From Didymella arachidicola (Eukaryota; Ascomycota; Dothideomycetes; Pleosporales; Didymellaceae): a stretch of 64,000 nt of DNA. The translations under genes and the position numbers were made by a program. The stretch covers positions 1,364,001 to 1,428,000 of the forward strand of contig CM049996.1 of the NCBI GenBank assembly GCA_016630955.3, read 5' to 3'. Shown here piece after piece: positions 21,508 through 32,652 of this stretch; position 1 is the first letter of the stretch; every line of letters begins with the position of its first letter. Under the pieces are notes generated by a model, which made no database searches, had not been told where the DNA came from, and saw only the letters and a list, made by a program, of their open reading frames with translations.

Positions 21508-22870
21508 TCAGTAATGAAGCTTATGCTTCCCCAAGCGGCCGATAGTTGGAGTAGGCGACCGAAGCTGTGCTCGATTCATCTTTGCCTGTCGCCTCGACAA
21601 TCCGTTCCTATCGTAGGCGTTAGTCTTCCCGCGGCTTCGAGCCTTATAGTTTCCCTCGCCCTGCCCTGAACGTTCAGAGTATGGGGATCGGTCACGATGG
21701 TCTGGTGATGGCGAGCGATGCTTGTGTTCTGGATGAGTCAATATATTGCTCTGGATTCGGACACGAAGGTGAGCAGAAGCCTGGACACCTCACTTACTAC
21801 TGGACGAGCTTAGGTATGGCTTTGAGATCTTACCATCCACCAGTCTGCCATGACGTGAGCTGGTTGATCGCTCGGGTGTTTGCTCGGACGTGTAATATGC
21901 AGCCTCCCTGTTCATCCTGGCAGAAGGTGTGGACTGGGACGTAGAGTCAAAGGCTAGGCTGCGCCTGGAAGGTGATGGTACTTCATTGCCTGGTGGCATC
22001 CCGAACGCTGCAGCGCCTCTGTAGGCGGTGTATATGTCCTGGTTGTAATCCTGATTATGTTCCCAGCTGCCATTCTTTATAGATTCATGGCGCGGTCGAG
22101 ATACGTCGTGAAGGGAGCTGCCTTCAGCAAGGATCTCTTGAGATGTGGTTGGCTTGTAGAGATTGCCGTCCTCGTCCTGAGCGTAGGCGCCGTCTCGCAA
22201 AAACTCTAAACTGCACTTTTGCTCACACCTAGCGATAGCGCTTTGCACGCGCTCACAGAGCAGCTTGACAAAGTTTGCCTCGCGCTTGATGTGAATCATC
22301 AGGATCCTGTCTTGATCTCCTTGTCGTGCAACAACACGCTGCCAGCGCCTCAGAGCGAAGATATCACGATGGAGATTCGTGCCGACGGTGCGGATATGGG
22401 CGATATCTGCAGGTAACCAGCGCTGTCCTCCTTCTGCATCACGCTGGTAGTTCAGGACAAGGTCGTAATCGTGTGCCGTGCGCCGGATAAGGTCATCGAT
22501 GGAAGTGTGCCAGATCTGCGGAAGTCGCTCTTCCCCAGTCTCCTCATATTGTCCAGGCTTTGCAATCAGTGAAGAAGACGCTGCACTCTGAGACCGGCGC
22601 GGCATGACTGGAATCAAGTTTGGGTTCTTGAAGGTATGCAGAGGTGGCTTTGAACAAATAGAACCTAATGTTGGAGTCAGTTGGACGCTGGTCGACACCC
22701 GAGTATTGCCGAGCACCTGAATACAGAGTTTGAGCGGCACATTGTCTAAGGCGCTCGTGTGGAACAGGCGACTGTCTACGCTGCGGAGGTTCAAACTGAG
22801 GAGAGAGAGGCCCGTCTGAAGGCCTCCATGAGTTGCCGTATCGAGGTTCACCTCGGTTTCCACCTGCCAT
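21508..22870 (-). CDS. Hypothetical protein with SR/charged C-terminus
   Basis: Reading the minus strand, exons 22717-22870, 21798-22664 and 21508-21728 join to about 413 residues. Intron 1 (22665-22716, GTGCTC..CTGAC..TTAG) and intron 2 (21729-21797, GTAAGTG..TTGAC..CCAG) have good signals, and both joins keep one frame across what are otherwise three separate ORFs. The N-terminus (MAGGNRGEPRYGNSW) is disordered. The central part (about 95-230) looks helical, with WHTSIDDLIRRTAHDYDLV and a run containing FVKLLCERVQSAIARCEQK. The C-terminal 75 residues (HKHRSPSPDHRDRSPYSER) are SR-like and very charged. I do not recognise a family. Confidence 0.72.
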
Positions 22871-24060
22871 GATCACGATGGTGGGAGATGCGGCGCTACG
22901 AACGTGGCGAGTAGGAAGGGAGGGGTAACAATGGAGGAATGGATTTAGACGCGAGATATGTCGAAGTCTAGGTGACGGCAGTTGTCTGTGATGAAGTGAA
23001 AGCTAACCTTTGATACCAACGTAGAACGTAGCATCATCGCAGCGAGATGTGCAGCTGCCACTGGATCTACAACATCTTCATGCAAATCTGGATATTATTG
23101 GGACCAGGAAACTTGTCCTATCACGCACATTTACACCGGCGTTCAGTCTCGGTCTGCGTGATGGAGTTCATGATGACGGTGGTATCTCCATGGGAAGACG
23201 GCAGGCGCCGATGGCATGAGTTAGGTATGTGCGTGAACCTGAGCTCTAGTCTTCTTATTGTAAATATTTGGAAAGTTGAGCTTCGTGTGAGCAGTTCAAA
23301 CCGAGCAGGCGCCAAATGTGAGGTTGACCAACGCACGAGCAGGAACGAGGGGCCAGCAACGACATCGTCGTCGCATATCGTACCAGACAACACCGCAAAA
23401 TCCAACACGAGGGTTCAGATGCAGGTGTCCGCAACTACTTGGACGAAAGTGGTAATCAAAACGGGTATATGCATGTTGCGCCTGCACCTGGTCTCGCATC
23501 ACCTGCATCTACTAGGGGGCACGATGTTTTCTTTTGCAGCAGCGGTGACGTGGGGAGCACAGCTGCTGGTAGCGAGAGCCTGAAACCCCCCTGATATCGT
23601 CCAACCATGGCTCTGTTCATGGGCATTTGCTAGGAACGGACGTCAATAACAATGAATGCAATATTGCCGGCACAAATGCGGTACCGGAGAACCATGTTGC
23701 TTGTTTTGACTGTGTTTACGCGAAGGGGTGACCCGGAAACCACGATCGTGCACGGCTAAGCGCGAATGGATCCTCCATGTCTGGGGCCAGCCACAACACA
23801 ACACACCTCCTCTCGGTCCAATAACTGCAGACGCTGTCTCACAACGCGCCGCCGTTCGCTCAATTGCGTCTTACTAACACTCCAGTCGAAAATTAAGTCG
23901 CACGCAGCCCTGCGATGGATGCAGCGCGCTGCTAAAGAAACCTCGACGTGCTTGTTACGTCGCGTCGTGAGCTTGCCAAACTCAGACCTTCCCGCCCCAC
24001 CTGTCGACCTCGCAGCTAGCACCACTCACGCGCCCAACCACCCCCGGCAAACCACCACGC
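22871..24060. other. Divergent intergenic region (1.2 kb)
   Basis: Lies between the minus-strand 21508 gene and dbf4. The 178-codon ORF at 23047 has no motif and overlaps antisense ORFs, so I do not call it. The region must contain both promoters. Confidence 0.5.
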
Positions 24061-25984
24061 ATGGCAGCAGTCGCTGTGCCGCAGTCTCCCCGGGTCTCTG
24101 CAAACATGGCTAATCGACGCGTTCCGCTGGCCAGTTTGCAGAATGCCACCAACTCGCCGATACGCGCTCCCGCAGCTACAGGAGCAAAGCGCCAGCGCTC
24201 GCACGCGAGCGAGCAACGCGACATGCCCTATGGCCAGCCCCCGCCGAAGAAGCAGATGATTGAGGTCGACGATGCTGAAGCTCGCCGCCATGGATTAGTC
24301 CGCCGCAGTGGTGCCCCAACTACTGCTTTGACTAGGAAGCTCGAGGCTGCCCGTGAGAACAAAGCACCGCCCAAGCAGGTCGAGAAAGCTCAACGAGTTA
24401 CTAACGACCTCGAGACGATCCGGCAATGGCAGAGACATTACCGCAAGCTCTTCCCGCAGTTCGTCTTTTATTTTGACAGCGTCCAGGAGCCACAGAAGGA
24501 TAAGCTCATGAGTCGAGCTCAGATCCTCGGCTCAGTACGTCAGACTCGACCGACCACCCTCCCTACATACTAACATTCCTGCAGCGCGAAGTCACCTTCT
24601 TCTCTCGTGAAGCTACCCATGTCATTACAACCCGTCCCATTCCTGCCGAGATCGACACCAGTTCATCGTCACTCACCAAAGGTACCGTCAACCCTGCCCA
24701 GTTGGAGAACAAGAAGTCCGTCTTCGACACTGCGCTCTCCAAGTCGGGTCAGTCGGGTCGCGGTGACATTTTGATCAAGGCGAGGGAGCTGGGTATGAAG
24801 ATCTGGTCGGTGGAAAAGCTGCAGCGCATGGTGGACACCATGTTCAGTAAAGAGACGGGAGAGGACATCCAATACACGACGCGTCATGGCACTGTTTCTG
24901 GCCAAAAGGGTCGTCAGGCAGACCTGCAGAGGCTGTTGCAGAATGAGAAGCTGGATCGAGACTATGTCATCAGCGCACCGGATATGGTCCAGCTGCGTGG
25001 CTACTACGTTTACGTGCACGATATAGACGAGGCCACGCGACCAGTCATGATTCGGGAATACCAAAAGGTTGATAAAGAGAAGGGCAAGTGGCCGCAGTTC
25101 CGTGCATCCGGCAATGGCAAGTGCCCATTCGTGGAGGACCCTCACTTTGGTCGTCGCCAACAAGAAGAGCATGAAGAGCGTCGTGCACAAAGAGCATTGG
25201 CAGCAGCCCCTCGCACACGTGCCGCGTCGGCTGTGGAAGAGAAGCGTGCACTGGGTGAGAATAACAATCTCGCCAGGCGCGAGACTGCACCTGCCACAGT
25301 CCAGAACGAAGAGCATGAAGATGACGCAAAACCTCTCGATCCACCCAAGGGCATGCCGCTGAAACGTACTTCTACTGAAGGTCCTCCACCTATGTTCGGC
25401 AGTGCTCAGGCCAGCATAAGAGCGATGCCACGCTTTATTGGCGGAGAACCCGTAGCGTCTGGTCTGCACCAGTCCAACATGACTTCCGCCATCCAGTCGC
25501 AGATGATCTCGTCGACTGCTGCGGCGCCTCGTGCCGGGAACAGCAAGGAGGTCAACCAGCTGCAGAGGAAGGTCCTAGAAAAGAACAGCGTCACATCGGC
25601 CAACAGCGGGTACTCATCAGTCATGAATGACGTGCGCGGTCCTCCCAACCAAGATCACACTCAGCCAATGCGCGCTGCTAAGCGTAAGGCTCAGGAAAGC
25701 CTCAACCAAGCCCAGGAGATTGCCGAGCAAGAAAGACAAGCTCGCAAGATCGCGGCCCTTCGCAGACGCAAGACTGCTGAAAAGGAGACGAAGCCAGGCT
25801 ACTGTGAAAACTGCAGGGAGAAATTCAACGACTTTGATGATGTATGCAAGCCCTGTCTTCCAACGCAGCAATAGCGCTAACAGTAACGCAGCACTGTATC
25901 ACTCGCAAACACCGAAAGTTTGCTACTACAAATGAGAACTGGGTCGAGCTCGACACGCTTCTCGCGCAACTCGATCGCCAATGA
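24061..25984 (+). CDS. dbf4: Dbf4/NimO regulatory subunit of Cdc7-type kinase
   Basis: Exons 24061-24534, 24585-25841 and 25892-25984 give about 607 residues; both introns are 50 bp. Dbf4 (NimO in Aspergillus nidulans, Dfp1/Him1 in fission yeast) activates the Cdc7 kinase that phosphorylates MCM to fire replication origins. Motif N, BRCT-like, spans about 120-270 and contains YFDSVQE and the LGSREVTFFSREATHVI stretch created by the first splice. Motif M contains ATRPVMIREYQK and WPQFRASGNGKCPFVEDP (about 325-370). Motif C is a zinc finger, PGYCENCREKFNDFDDHC...H, completed only after the last splice (Cys-x2-Cys ... His-x5-His). The very short last exon is supported because unspliced reading gives a different tail that destroys the finger. 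Confidence 0.92.
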
Positions 25985-26735
25985 GCTTCACGCATAGCAC
26001 ACGAATCCATGCATTTCCCACGGCGCTGACGCACGATTAATACCCACGATATGGCTTCTCTTCAGACTCCGTTCACTTCGCTGTGGCCCTCACACAAGGA
26101 CCTGTGCACTCTGCCATTATTCTGCCCATAGCTTTTTGCGACTTGCAGCATTTCCGAGGCGTATATGCACCTTCACCCGGGTGGTTTGATTTGTCTACTT
26201 CGTTTGGCTGCATCTTTTGATTTCTGGAGACTGGCTATGCATCAGTCCTTGTCTATACCATTGCATGCATAGGGTTACCTTGTAGAACCACTGTGCCAAT
26301 AAGTACCAACTGTTCACTGGCTGGCATACTTGAAAAGCAGACGTTGTGAGTTGGTGGTTTGGTGAGTTGCTAGGAGAGGCAAACGAGATCAACGTGGGTA
26401 GCAAGTACGTACGTGCGATTGCACACCCTAACATGTATCACTATCGTATTAGATATCTAGATTTGTATCGAATGCGATAAAGGATATCGTTGACAAATGG
26501 TTGCCGTTTGAAGCGCGATGTGGTGATGGCTCAAGTGGGGTTGATTGGTCGGCATAGCGTTTACACCAACGTAACTTACTGCTCCACAACTCCTACACCA
26601 GCTTGCAAGAATCACCCTTCTACCTGCGTAATCTCCGCACAAGTGCAACACTGTCACCCTTACCAGGACGATCATCGCTCTCGCTCTACAAAATTCTTCG
26701 GCTTACACACTGTCAACGCTTGGCTGTTGCCTCCC
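25985..26735. other. Intergenic between dbf4 and atg12
   Basis: About 750 bp, AT-richer than the flanking genes. No supportable gene; it holds the dbf4 3' UTR and atg12 promoter. Confidence 0.5.
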
Positions 26736-27260
26736 ATGTCTCAGTCACCCACAGAAAGAGCAATCGAAGAAGATGACACGACAGAAGCGCCACTCACCAT
26801 GGCGGCGTCTGTCGTTCTGACAAACTTGCCACGCGATGCATCGAAAGCTCTCGAGACAGCAGGTAACCTGGGTGTAGAAAAGAGTAAGCACCGTACCCAC
26901 CCGGACTCTAGGTAAGACCGCAGCGTGTTGACTTTGTTGCAGTCACAGTGCGTCTCCAGCCTATCGGCTCAGCACCACATCTGAACCAGAGGGTCTTCAA
27001 ATTGTCTACGAACCAACGCTTCGAAACAATTGTGCGATTCCTCCGCAAAAGACTTGGCGTCAAAGAGCACGAGAGCGTCTTCTGCTACGTTGGCAGTGTC
27101 TTCGCACCGGCGCTTGATGAAGGCGTTGGGAATCTCTGGACGGTGAGCTACCTGTATCTACACTAAGACGATAGAACTATGCGCTGACAGACGTTGTAAG
27201 TGTTTCAAGCAGAACGAGGAGCTCGTTGTAGGCTATGCGATGTCACCGGCGTTTGGGTGA
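26736..27260 (+). CDS. atg12: Ubiquitin-like autophagy protein Atg12
   Basis: Exons 26736-26883, 26943-27142 and 27201-27260 encode 135 residues. Atg12 is attached through its C-terminal Gly to Atg5 by Atg7 and Atg10; the Atg12-Atg5-Atg16 complex then promotes Atg8 lipidation on the growing autophagosome. The first 45 residues are a variable acidic tail. The ubiquitin fold follows, from ITVRLQPIGSAP through VRFLRKRLGVKEHESVF and FAPALDEGVGNLW to the end CFKQNEELVVGYAMSPAFG. The last codon before the stop is Gly, as required for conjugation without proteolysis. The 59- and 58-bp introns have GT-AG ends, and joining them gives exact continuity with the family. Ends only 149 bp from the convergent panB gene. 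Confidence 0.94.
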
Positions 27261-27409
27261 CTTTTCAATTCGATATGATCAGCACAACATGTTTGCGTAG
27301 TGACCCAACCTCCTCCAACACCGAGCAACCCAATCTAAACCAAACGCTACTGACGCGGCAGGGGTATGTGATAATGCAGCAAATCGACCACCAACAGAAG
27401 GAACCAATT

Positions 27410-28469
27410 CTACTCTTCTCTGTTCACAGCCTTCTCGAACTCTTCGAATGCCTCTTTGGGCATGGGATACGCATGTTCAGGCGCAGGATAAGTACGACTC
27501 TTCACCTCCACCTTGTACTGCTCGATAGCCTTGAGAGACTCCTCCCACACATTTCCAAACTTCTTAACAAACTTGGCGACGGGGCGTCCGGGCGGGAAGT
27601 TGCCGAGCATGTCCACCTGGACGAGCACTTGGCCTGAGCAGCCATTGCCAGCACCAATGCCGATGGTCGGGATGCTGAGCTTCTTTGTCACCAACTCAGC
27701 AACCTCGGCTGGCACCGCTTCAACAACGGTGGCGAAGGCACCAGCCTCCTGTACTGCGAGCGCATCTTCAAGGAATTTGACTGCCGAGGATTTCGTCTTC
27801 CCTTGTACTCGGAAGCCACCGAGGGCGTTCTGCCTTTGGGGTGTGAGGCCAATGTGAGCGAGGACTGGGATGCCAGCGCCTGTGATCTTAGCGATAGTAG
27901 GTGCCATGTCCTTTCCACCTTCTAATTTGACAGCCTTGACGCGACCTTCCTTGATCACACGAATGGCAGAAGCGAGAGCTTGTTCAGGCGAGATTTCGTA
28001 GCAGCCCATTGGCATGTCGCCCACCTATTGCATGTCAGTATACTAACAAGATTCGAAGAAGAGGCGCTCATACCGTGAAGGCACCCTTCGTAGCTCGTGA
28101 CACCGACTTGCAGTGCAGGATCATCTCGTCAAGCAGCACCTCATTCGTATTGTCCATACCCATGGCGACCATAGCAAGACTATCTCCGACAAGAACCATG
28201 TCCATCCCAGCATGGTCGGCAACGTGAGCACTTGGGAAATCATGAGCGGTAAGGACTGTGATTGGCTCCTTCTTACGATAGAGACTTTGAATGGTCTTAA
28301 TGGTGACCGGCTTGCGAGTGGTAGGTGTTGCACCCAAGGGTGAATGTGAACTCCAGCGAGCATTGACAACAGGCCTCAGCCTTTGTGAAGCGAGCATTGA
28401 TGATGACGGTACCTTGGGTCGACATATTTGCGAAGCTATCCGAGAGGTGTTCATTGTGGCACGCGACAT
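27410..28469 (-). CDS. panB: 3-methyl-2-oxobutanoate hydroxymethyltransferase (ketopantoate synthase)
   Basis: Minus-strand exons 28074-28469 and 27410-28024, joined across a 49-bp intron, give 336 residues. The enzyme adds a hydroxymethyl group from methylene-tetrahydrofolate to 2-ketoisovalerate, the first step to pantothenate and CoA. After a basic, Ser-rich N-terminus suggestive of mitochondrial import come TIKTIQSLYRKKEPITVLTA, DFPSAHVADHAGMDMVLVGDSL (metal-binding Asp), VGDMPMGCYE directly at the splice junction, VKLEGGK, LAHIGLTPQ, and IPTIGIGAGNGCSGQVLV. These are the standard PanB blocks in order. ATG 28469 is the first in-frame ATG; the frame upstream opens only at a GTG. The gene converges on atg12 and diverges from ubc8. 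Confidence 0.94.
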
Positions 28470-29642
28470 ATTGAAGTTGTTCGACACTGTGAAGGGTTGA
28501 TGGGTCGCTGTTCAGAAATTCTGTGGGGCTGAATCAAATCGCTGCGGATGAGTCTTCGGCGAACATCAACTAGGGGCCACTGGAAGTCTTATATATGGCC
28601 GTGTTGTGGTGTACACATTTCTTCGCAGCAGTCTCTCTCACGATTGAAGCTCGGACGTTTCTGACCCTCGGTCCAGCCAGGGTCCTCCCTCTCTGTTGGG
28701 CTAAGAGTCTCGTCTACTTGGCTCGAGTCGTCTAATTCTGCGTCGGCACTGGCAGTCATTGCCGAGTGCTCATCGAGCGCGAGGGCTTCGACGACGGCTC
28801 TCTGCGCTACCTACAGCTCGGGGTCTGGGGTGCGTCAGTGACGAGCTCTTTCCGCCGATCCGAGGCCCTGGTCAGCACCGAGGCCTCGGGGGAGCCGCGG
28901 CGTTGCGGTGCTGCGATTGGGTCCCCAGGTAAGACAGAGCTCTGCACCTTACAGCATACACTTACTGTGTATTGCAAGGTGCTTCTTAGATAGGCAGCAT
29001 CGGTGGTCTTCCTAGAGGGTCACATTGGTGGACAACTGTTATGCAGAGCACTTTGCATTCATGAGAGATGTGAACGCAAGTTCGAACATGTGCATGGCAG
29101 AGCGTAGTGCTTGCATTTATACTTGTCATCTGCACCAATGCAAGAGAGGGCTCTTTTTGGCATACTTTGATTCCCAAATGCCAAAGTTGGTATCTGAGAG
29201 CACATCGCATTCTGTAATCATTTGTCCGCATTGACGTCGACTGCAACGCGTGACATGGCCGCGGCGCAACAACTCGGCGAGGTCCTGCCGGACTCAGCGG
29301 GCGTGTACAAGCGCGACTTGCCGATCGGGTGCTCGTGACTGCAGCTCAACCCAACGATTCTCCTTGACCTCATACCTTTGACTCCTTCACTCCTGTTCGA
29401 TAACACCGTGTTTCTACCCCAACGAGATCTCAGCCTCCTCCACGACGTTACTTTGCCAACGAAGCACCGACGTAGCACCTCTCGACCCCTCACGGCGTTC
29501 GCTATCGATAGCCCCGCGAGCACCTCATAGCTCATAAGACCCACGAATCCACGCTTCGAACGTGATAAGCTCCACATTCGAACCACAACACTCAGACTAT
29601 AAGAAGAAGCTCGGCAAGAGTTTGGGACCGGACGGCGTCACT
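28470..29642. other. Divergent intergenic region between panB and ubc8
   Basis: About 1.2 kb. A GC-rich block at 28740-28930 has a short ORF without motifs. No tRNA or other RNA gene was recognised. It must contain the panB and ubc8 promoters. Confidence 0.5.
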
Positions 29643-30655
29643 ATGAGTTCTCCCAAGAGACGTATCGAGACAGATGTAGGTCGACGCCTAGGAGCGGCGC
29701 GTAATAATAAGAGCGAAAGCTAACGAGGGCTTTGCGCTTTGGTATAGGTCATGAAGTAAGGCTCAAGCAAGATTAGAAAAGGCGATATGGCTAATGACGA
29801 TACAGGATGTATGTGCCTTGCACTTCAGCGCAACGACATTTGGATCCAGCAACTGACGCACGGTAGGCTCATGAGCGACTACGAGGTCACACTCGTGAAC
29901 GATAACAGTAAGTCTCAACCCCTGCGCTCAGATGAGTCCTACTGACACTATAACAGTGTCCGCCAACCCTTCGACTCCCCTCCCGGTAATGATAATGCTG
30001 ACATAACGCAGGCAGGAGTTCTATGTCAGGTTCAAGGGCCCCGAGGACAGTAAGTCAGCTAGTTCTGCATACTTGGACATCTACTGATCAGGCAGCACCA
30101 TTCCAAGGTGGTCTTTGGAAGATTCACGTCGAGCTACCCGACCAGTATCCCTACAAGAGCCCTAGCATTGGCTTCGTGAACCGCATTTTCCACCCGAATA
30201 TCGATGAATTGTGAGCACTACACTACTCTTCAATACATTTGGTCGACGCGAAAAGGCCATTAGGCAGTTGCTGACCTGATCGCAGGTCCGGCTCGGTCTG
30301 TCTCGATGTCATCAACCAGACATGGTCGCCCATGTACGACATGATAAACATCTTTGAGGTGTTCATCCCACAGCTTCTCCGCTACCCAAATCCAACTGAT
30401 CCTCTGAACGGCGAAGCAGCCGCGCTCCTAATGCGAGAACCGAAGAGCTACGACGCGAAAGTCAAGGGTATGCGTGGTACAGGTTCATGAGCACCTCAGT
30501 ACTAATAACGCCTCGCAGAATACGTCCAGAAGTACGCCTCGAAAGACATCTCGGAAGACTCGGATAAGGACGATGACGACGATGACGATATGAGCTCAGT
30601 CGGCAGCTACGAGTCTGGCGATGACGAAGCGGCTGGCAACATGGATGACATTTAA
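29643..30655 (+). CDS. ubc8: Ubiquitin-conjugating enzyme E2 Ubc8 (UBE2H type), micro-exon gene
   Basis: Nine exons restore a complete 185-residue E2: 29643-29675, 29748-29755 (8 nt), 29806-29808 (3 nt), 29867-29907, 29957 (1 nt), 30012-30049, 30096-30210, 30286-30467 and 30519-30655. Ubc8 in yeast works with the GID E3 ligase to degrade gluconeogenic enzymes when glucose returns. The N-terminus MSSPKRRIETDVMK is diagnostic. Further blocks are [46 protein letters not shown] (catalytic Cys at about residue 85) and PLNGEAAALLM. The Asp/Glu-rich tail is typical of the family. Every junction keeps phase. Exons 3 and 5 are needed to supply Met15 and the middle base of Met29; each sits between introns of normal size (50, 58, 49 and 54 bp) with their own branch points. 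Transcript data would settle the micro-exons; the rest of the gene is certain. Confidence 0.9.
29806..29808 (+). other. ubc8: Three-nucleotide micro-exon (GAT) of ubc8
   Basis: Flanked by ..GCTAATGACGATACAG on the left and GTATGTGC.. on the right. It supplies the last base of Lys14 and the first two of Met15, giving the family sequence MKMLMSD. Skipping it would keep the frame but delete one residue at a conserved-length position. Confidence 0.7.
29957..29957 (+). other. ubc8: Single-nucleotide exon (T) of ubc8
   Basis: Lies between CTGACACTATAACAG and GTCCGCC. Upstream exon ends with A and the downstream exon starts with GCAG, so A+T+G makes Met29 followed by Gln30 in the expected NDNMQEF. 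Without this base the frame breaks. The donor beyond GT is weak (GTCCGC), which is the main doubt. Confidence 0.6.
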
Positions 30656-31743
30656 ATATGTCAACCGTGCTAGAGGCCTAGGTCTTTCCTGTTATCGTTT
30701 CCCCACGGGTTGGAATACCATCACACATGGGCGGACGTTCGAGGCGCATATCGGCGTATATATGGGTTTGCATCATGCTCTTAGGTATCAGTTTGTCGCT
30801 AGTCGATTGCAGACTTGGATAAGGTTTCTTAATTTCCCTTTGCGCGTCACACAGCAGGAACTTCTGTAGCAAGAGGTGTATCATGACGGAGACGTGATCT
30901 CAGGTATTGGTGAGGAGCTGGCAGGCTGCCGTCACCACTTGTTGTTGCTAATTGGTCGATGTGCTGCGGAAGAAGTCAGGTCCACTAAGATATCTTCACC
31001 TCTATCCCCCTCTCTTCTTCTCTTCATGATTCGAGCCTCTACCCTTCTTTCTTATATCGTCTCTGATGACATTATCGCATTGAACCCAACCGAGGTTGCT
31101 GCCTCAATAGGCGCCTGCATGCATGGCGGCTTCCTACTTGCTTGCTGGCTCACACCGACTTGTGGAAGCCGCGCATCAATGGGCATCAATCCGGCCTGCT
31201 GCATATGCTGACGAGGTCAGGAGCCATACAATCCATATGCACGACAGTTCAGATCAACATCGCAGCTGTCCGTTACACAACCCACTGTTGTTTGGTTGTT
31301 TCGCCACGGTCGTTCGACATGATAAAGATAGTCCTGACAGGCAGCGGCCGGGAGCATAAGTAGAAGACGTTGTGAAACTCAACACATCTGCTGCTTTCTT
31401 CAATGCCAGGCTCTTCCCGCCGCCGAGGTAGCCTTCGCATACACCTTCCATCCCAAGTGGGAGCATGAGCAAACGGTGAAATGAGCAGTGGCGTCATGAC
31501 GTCCTTCAGCCCAATCGCGCCTTCACACCGAGCTACTTTCACTGTGAAAAGTAGCCAGCCGCTTATCTTGCTGCGCACCGACCTCCTGCCTTCTGTCCTT
31601 GTTTGTATATAAACAACTCATGCCCCACAACAGCGCTCATAGCGACCGCGTGGACTGCACATTCAGGAGACCACCACAGTACGTCGGGCACACACAGTCG
31701 CTACATTCACCACAGAGGATTCGCACAGTACAACCCCCTCGAC
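30656..31743. other. Intergenic between ubc8 and the 31744 gene
   Basis: About 1.1 kb with no supportable gene. A TATATAAA box-like sequence at 31605-31612 lies 130 bp upstream of the next ATG. Confidence 0.5.
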
Positions 31744-32652
31744 ATGGCGCCACATTACGGCCAAGAAGCTCGATGTTCGGCTCAACACACTGCGTGTCTG
31801 GATCCACCAATGAAGCTCTACGCGGGAGACAACAGCCCAACGGGTCGTCCACAAGCCTCCCGTGCTTCGACCAGACGGGAAGAAAATCGCGCCATAGAGA
31901 AGCAGCGCAAGCGTGACCACCGAGGTCGTCGCCGCGAGCTCAAGGTTCGCCACAGTCAGAGTCAGATGGCACCCTTGAGGCACCCTACTTGTCTCGCAGA
32001 TCAAGGGACTCACGAAGATGGTGGCAGAGAACGCGATTCGAGTACTCTCGATGACGCTAACAGTTCACTACTACGTCCTCATCAAGGCCGTTGTCTACAG
32101 CAACGCACCATGCATGGCGGACCGGTGCAGTCACTTTCGCTACCTAACAGCTACCAAACTCAAGCTAGAGCTGTGAATACTGGAACTGTCAGCACTGAGA
32201 AGACAGACGACAAAGCAGTGGATGACTTCGCCGATCTCTTCGGCCCTGATCCTCCTCAGCCACGACCACCACGAGAACCTGTCAACACCCGTCCGATACA
32301 GTACGGTTCTGCCCACCATCTACCATTCAACCTCAACCTGCACGCCCCACGCCCTGTACAGCCAGCGAACCGGCGCGAGCCCATTTGCTTCGTCAACTCG
32401 TTCACGCCACACGAGCCTGATATCGATGGGCCACTTTCCGACAATGGCGCTCGGTCTCCTCCCTCTCCGTCAGAAAAAAGGTCTGAGGTCAAAAGACGTC
32501 CAGTCAACATGTACAAGGGCAAAGATCCCATCAAGAGGCGTGTGCAGAACACCCTCTTGCGCTGCATCTTGGCCGATAGGCCCTTGCCCAAGACGAGGAA
32601 GAAGGCAGATCGCATGGTGCTCAAGTGTGCAGGCAAACGGGAGTTTCGCTAG
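31744..32652 (+). CDS. Hypothetical basic, disordered protein
   Basis: A single-exon ORF of 302 residues from the first in-frame ATG; the frame is open further upstream but only from a TTG. The protein is rich in Arg, Pro, Ser and His. Features: a strongly basic segment around residues 50-75 (TRREENRAIEKQRKRDHRGR) that could be a nuclear signal; an acidic patch VDDFADLFGPDPPQP near residue 160; and a basic C-terminus with KGKDPIKRRVQNTLLRCILA. The C-terminal 50 residues look the most conserved in character. No family recognised. The antisense strand also has ORFs here, so the call rests on length and the coherent C-terminus. Confidence 0.5.
   Translation: MAPHYGQEARCSAQHTACLDPPMKLYAGDNSPTGRPQASRASTRREENRAIEKQRKRDHRGRRRELKVRHSQSQMAPLRHPTCLADQGTHEDGGRERDSSTLDDANSSLLRPHQGRCLQQRTMHGGPVQSLSLPNSYQTQARAVNTGTVSTEKTDDKAVDDFADLFGPDPPQPRPPREPVNTRPIQYGSAHHLPFNLNLHAPRPVQPANRREPICFVNSFTPHEPDIDGPLSDNGARSPPSPSEKRSEVKRRPVNMYKGKDPIKRRVQNTLLRCILADRPLPKTRKKADRMVLKCAGKREFR

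Noticed and set aside
23047..23583. 178-codon ORF between divergent genes
   Set aside because: No motif, unusual composition and an antisense ORF of similar quality; most likely promoter DNA.
29958..30018. Alternative ubc8 splicing: exon of 29 nt after 29956 with donor GTAATG and acceptor GGCAG
   Set aside because: It would need a 30-nt intron, shorter than any other here, would drop conserved Gln30 and insert nine foreign residues.
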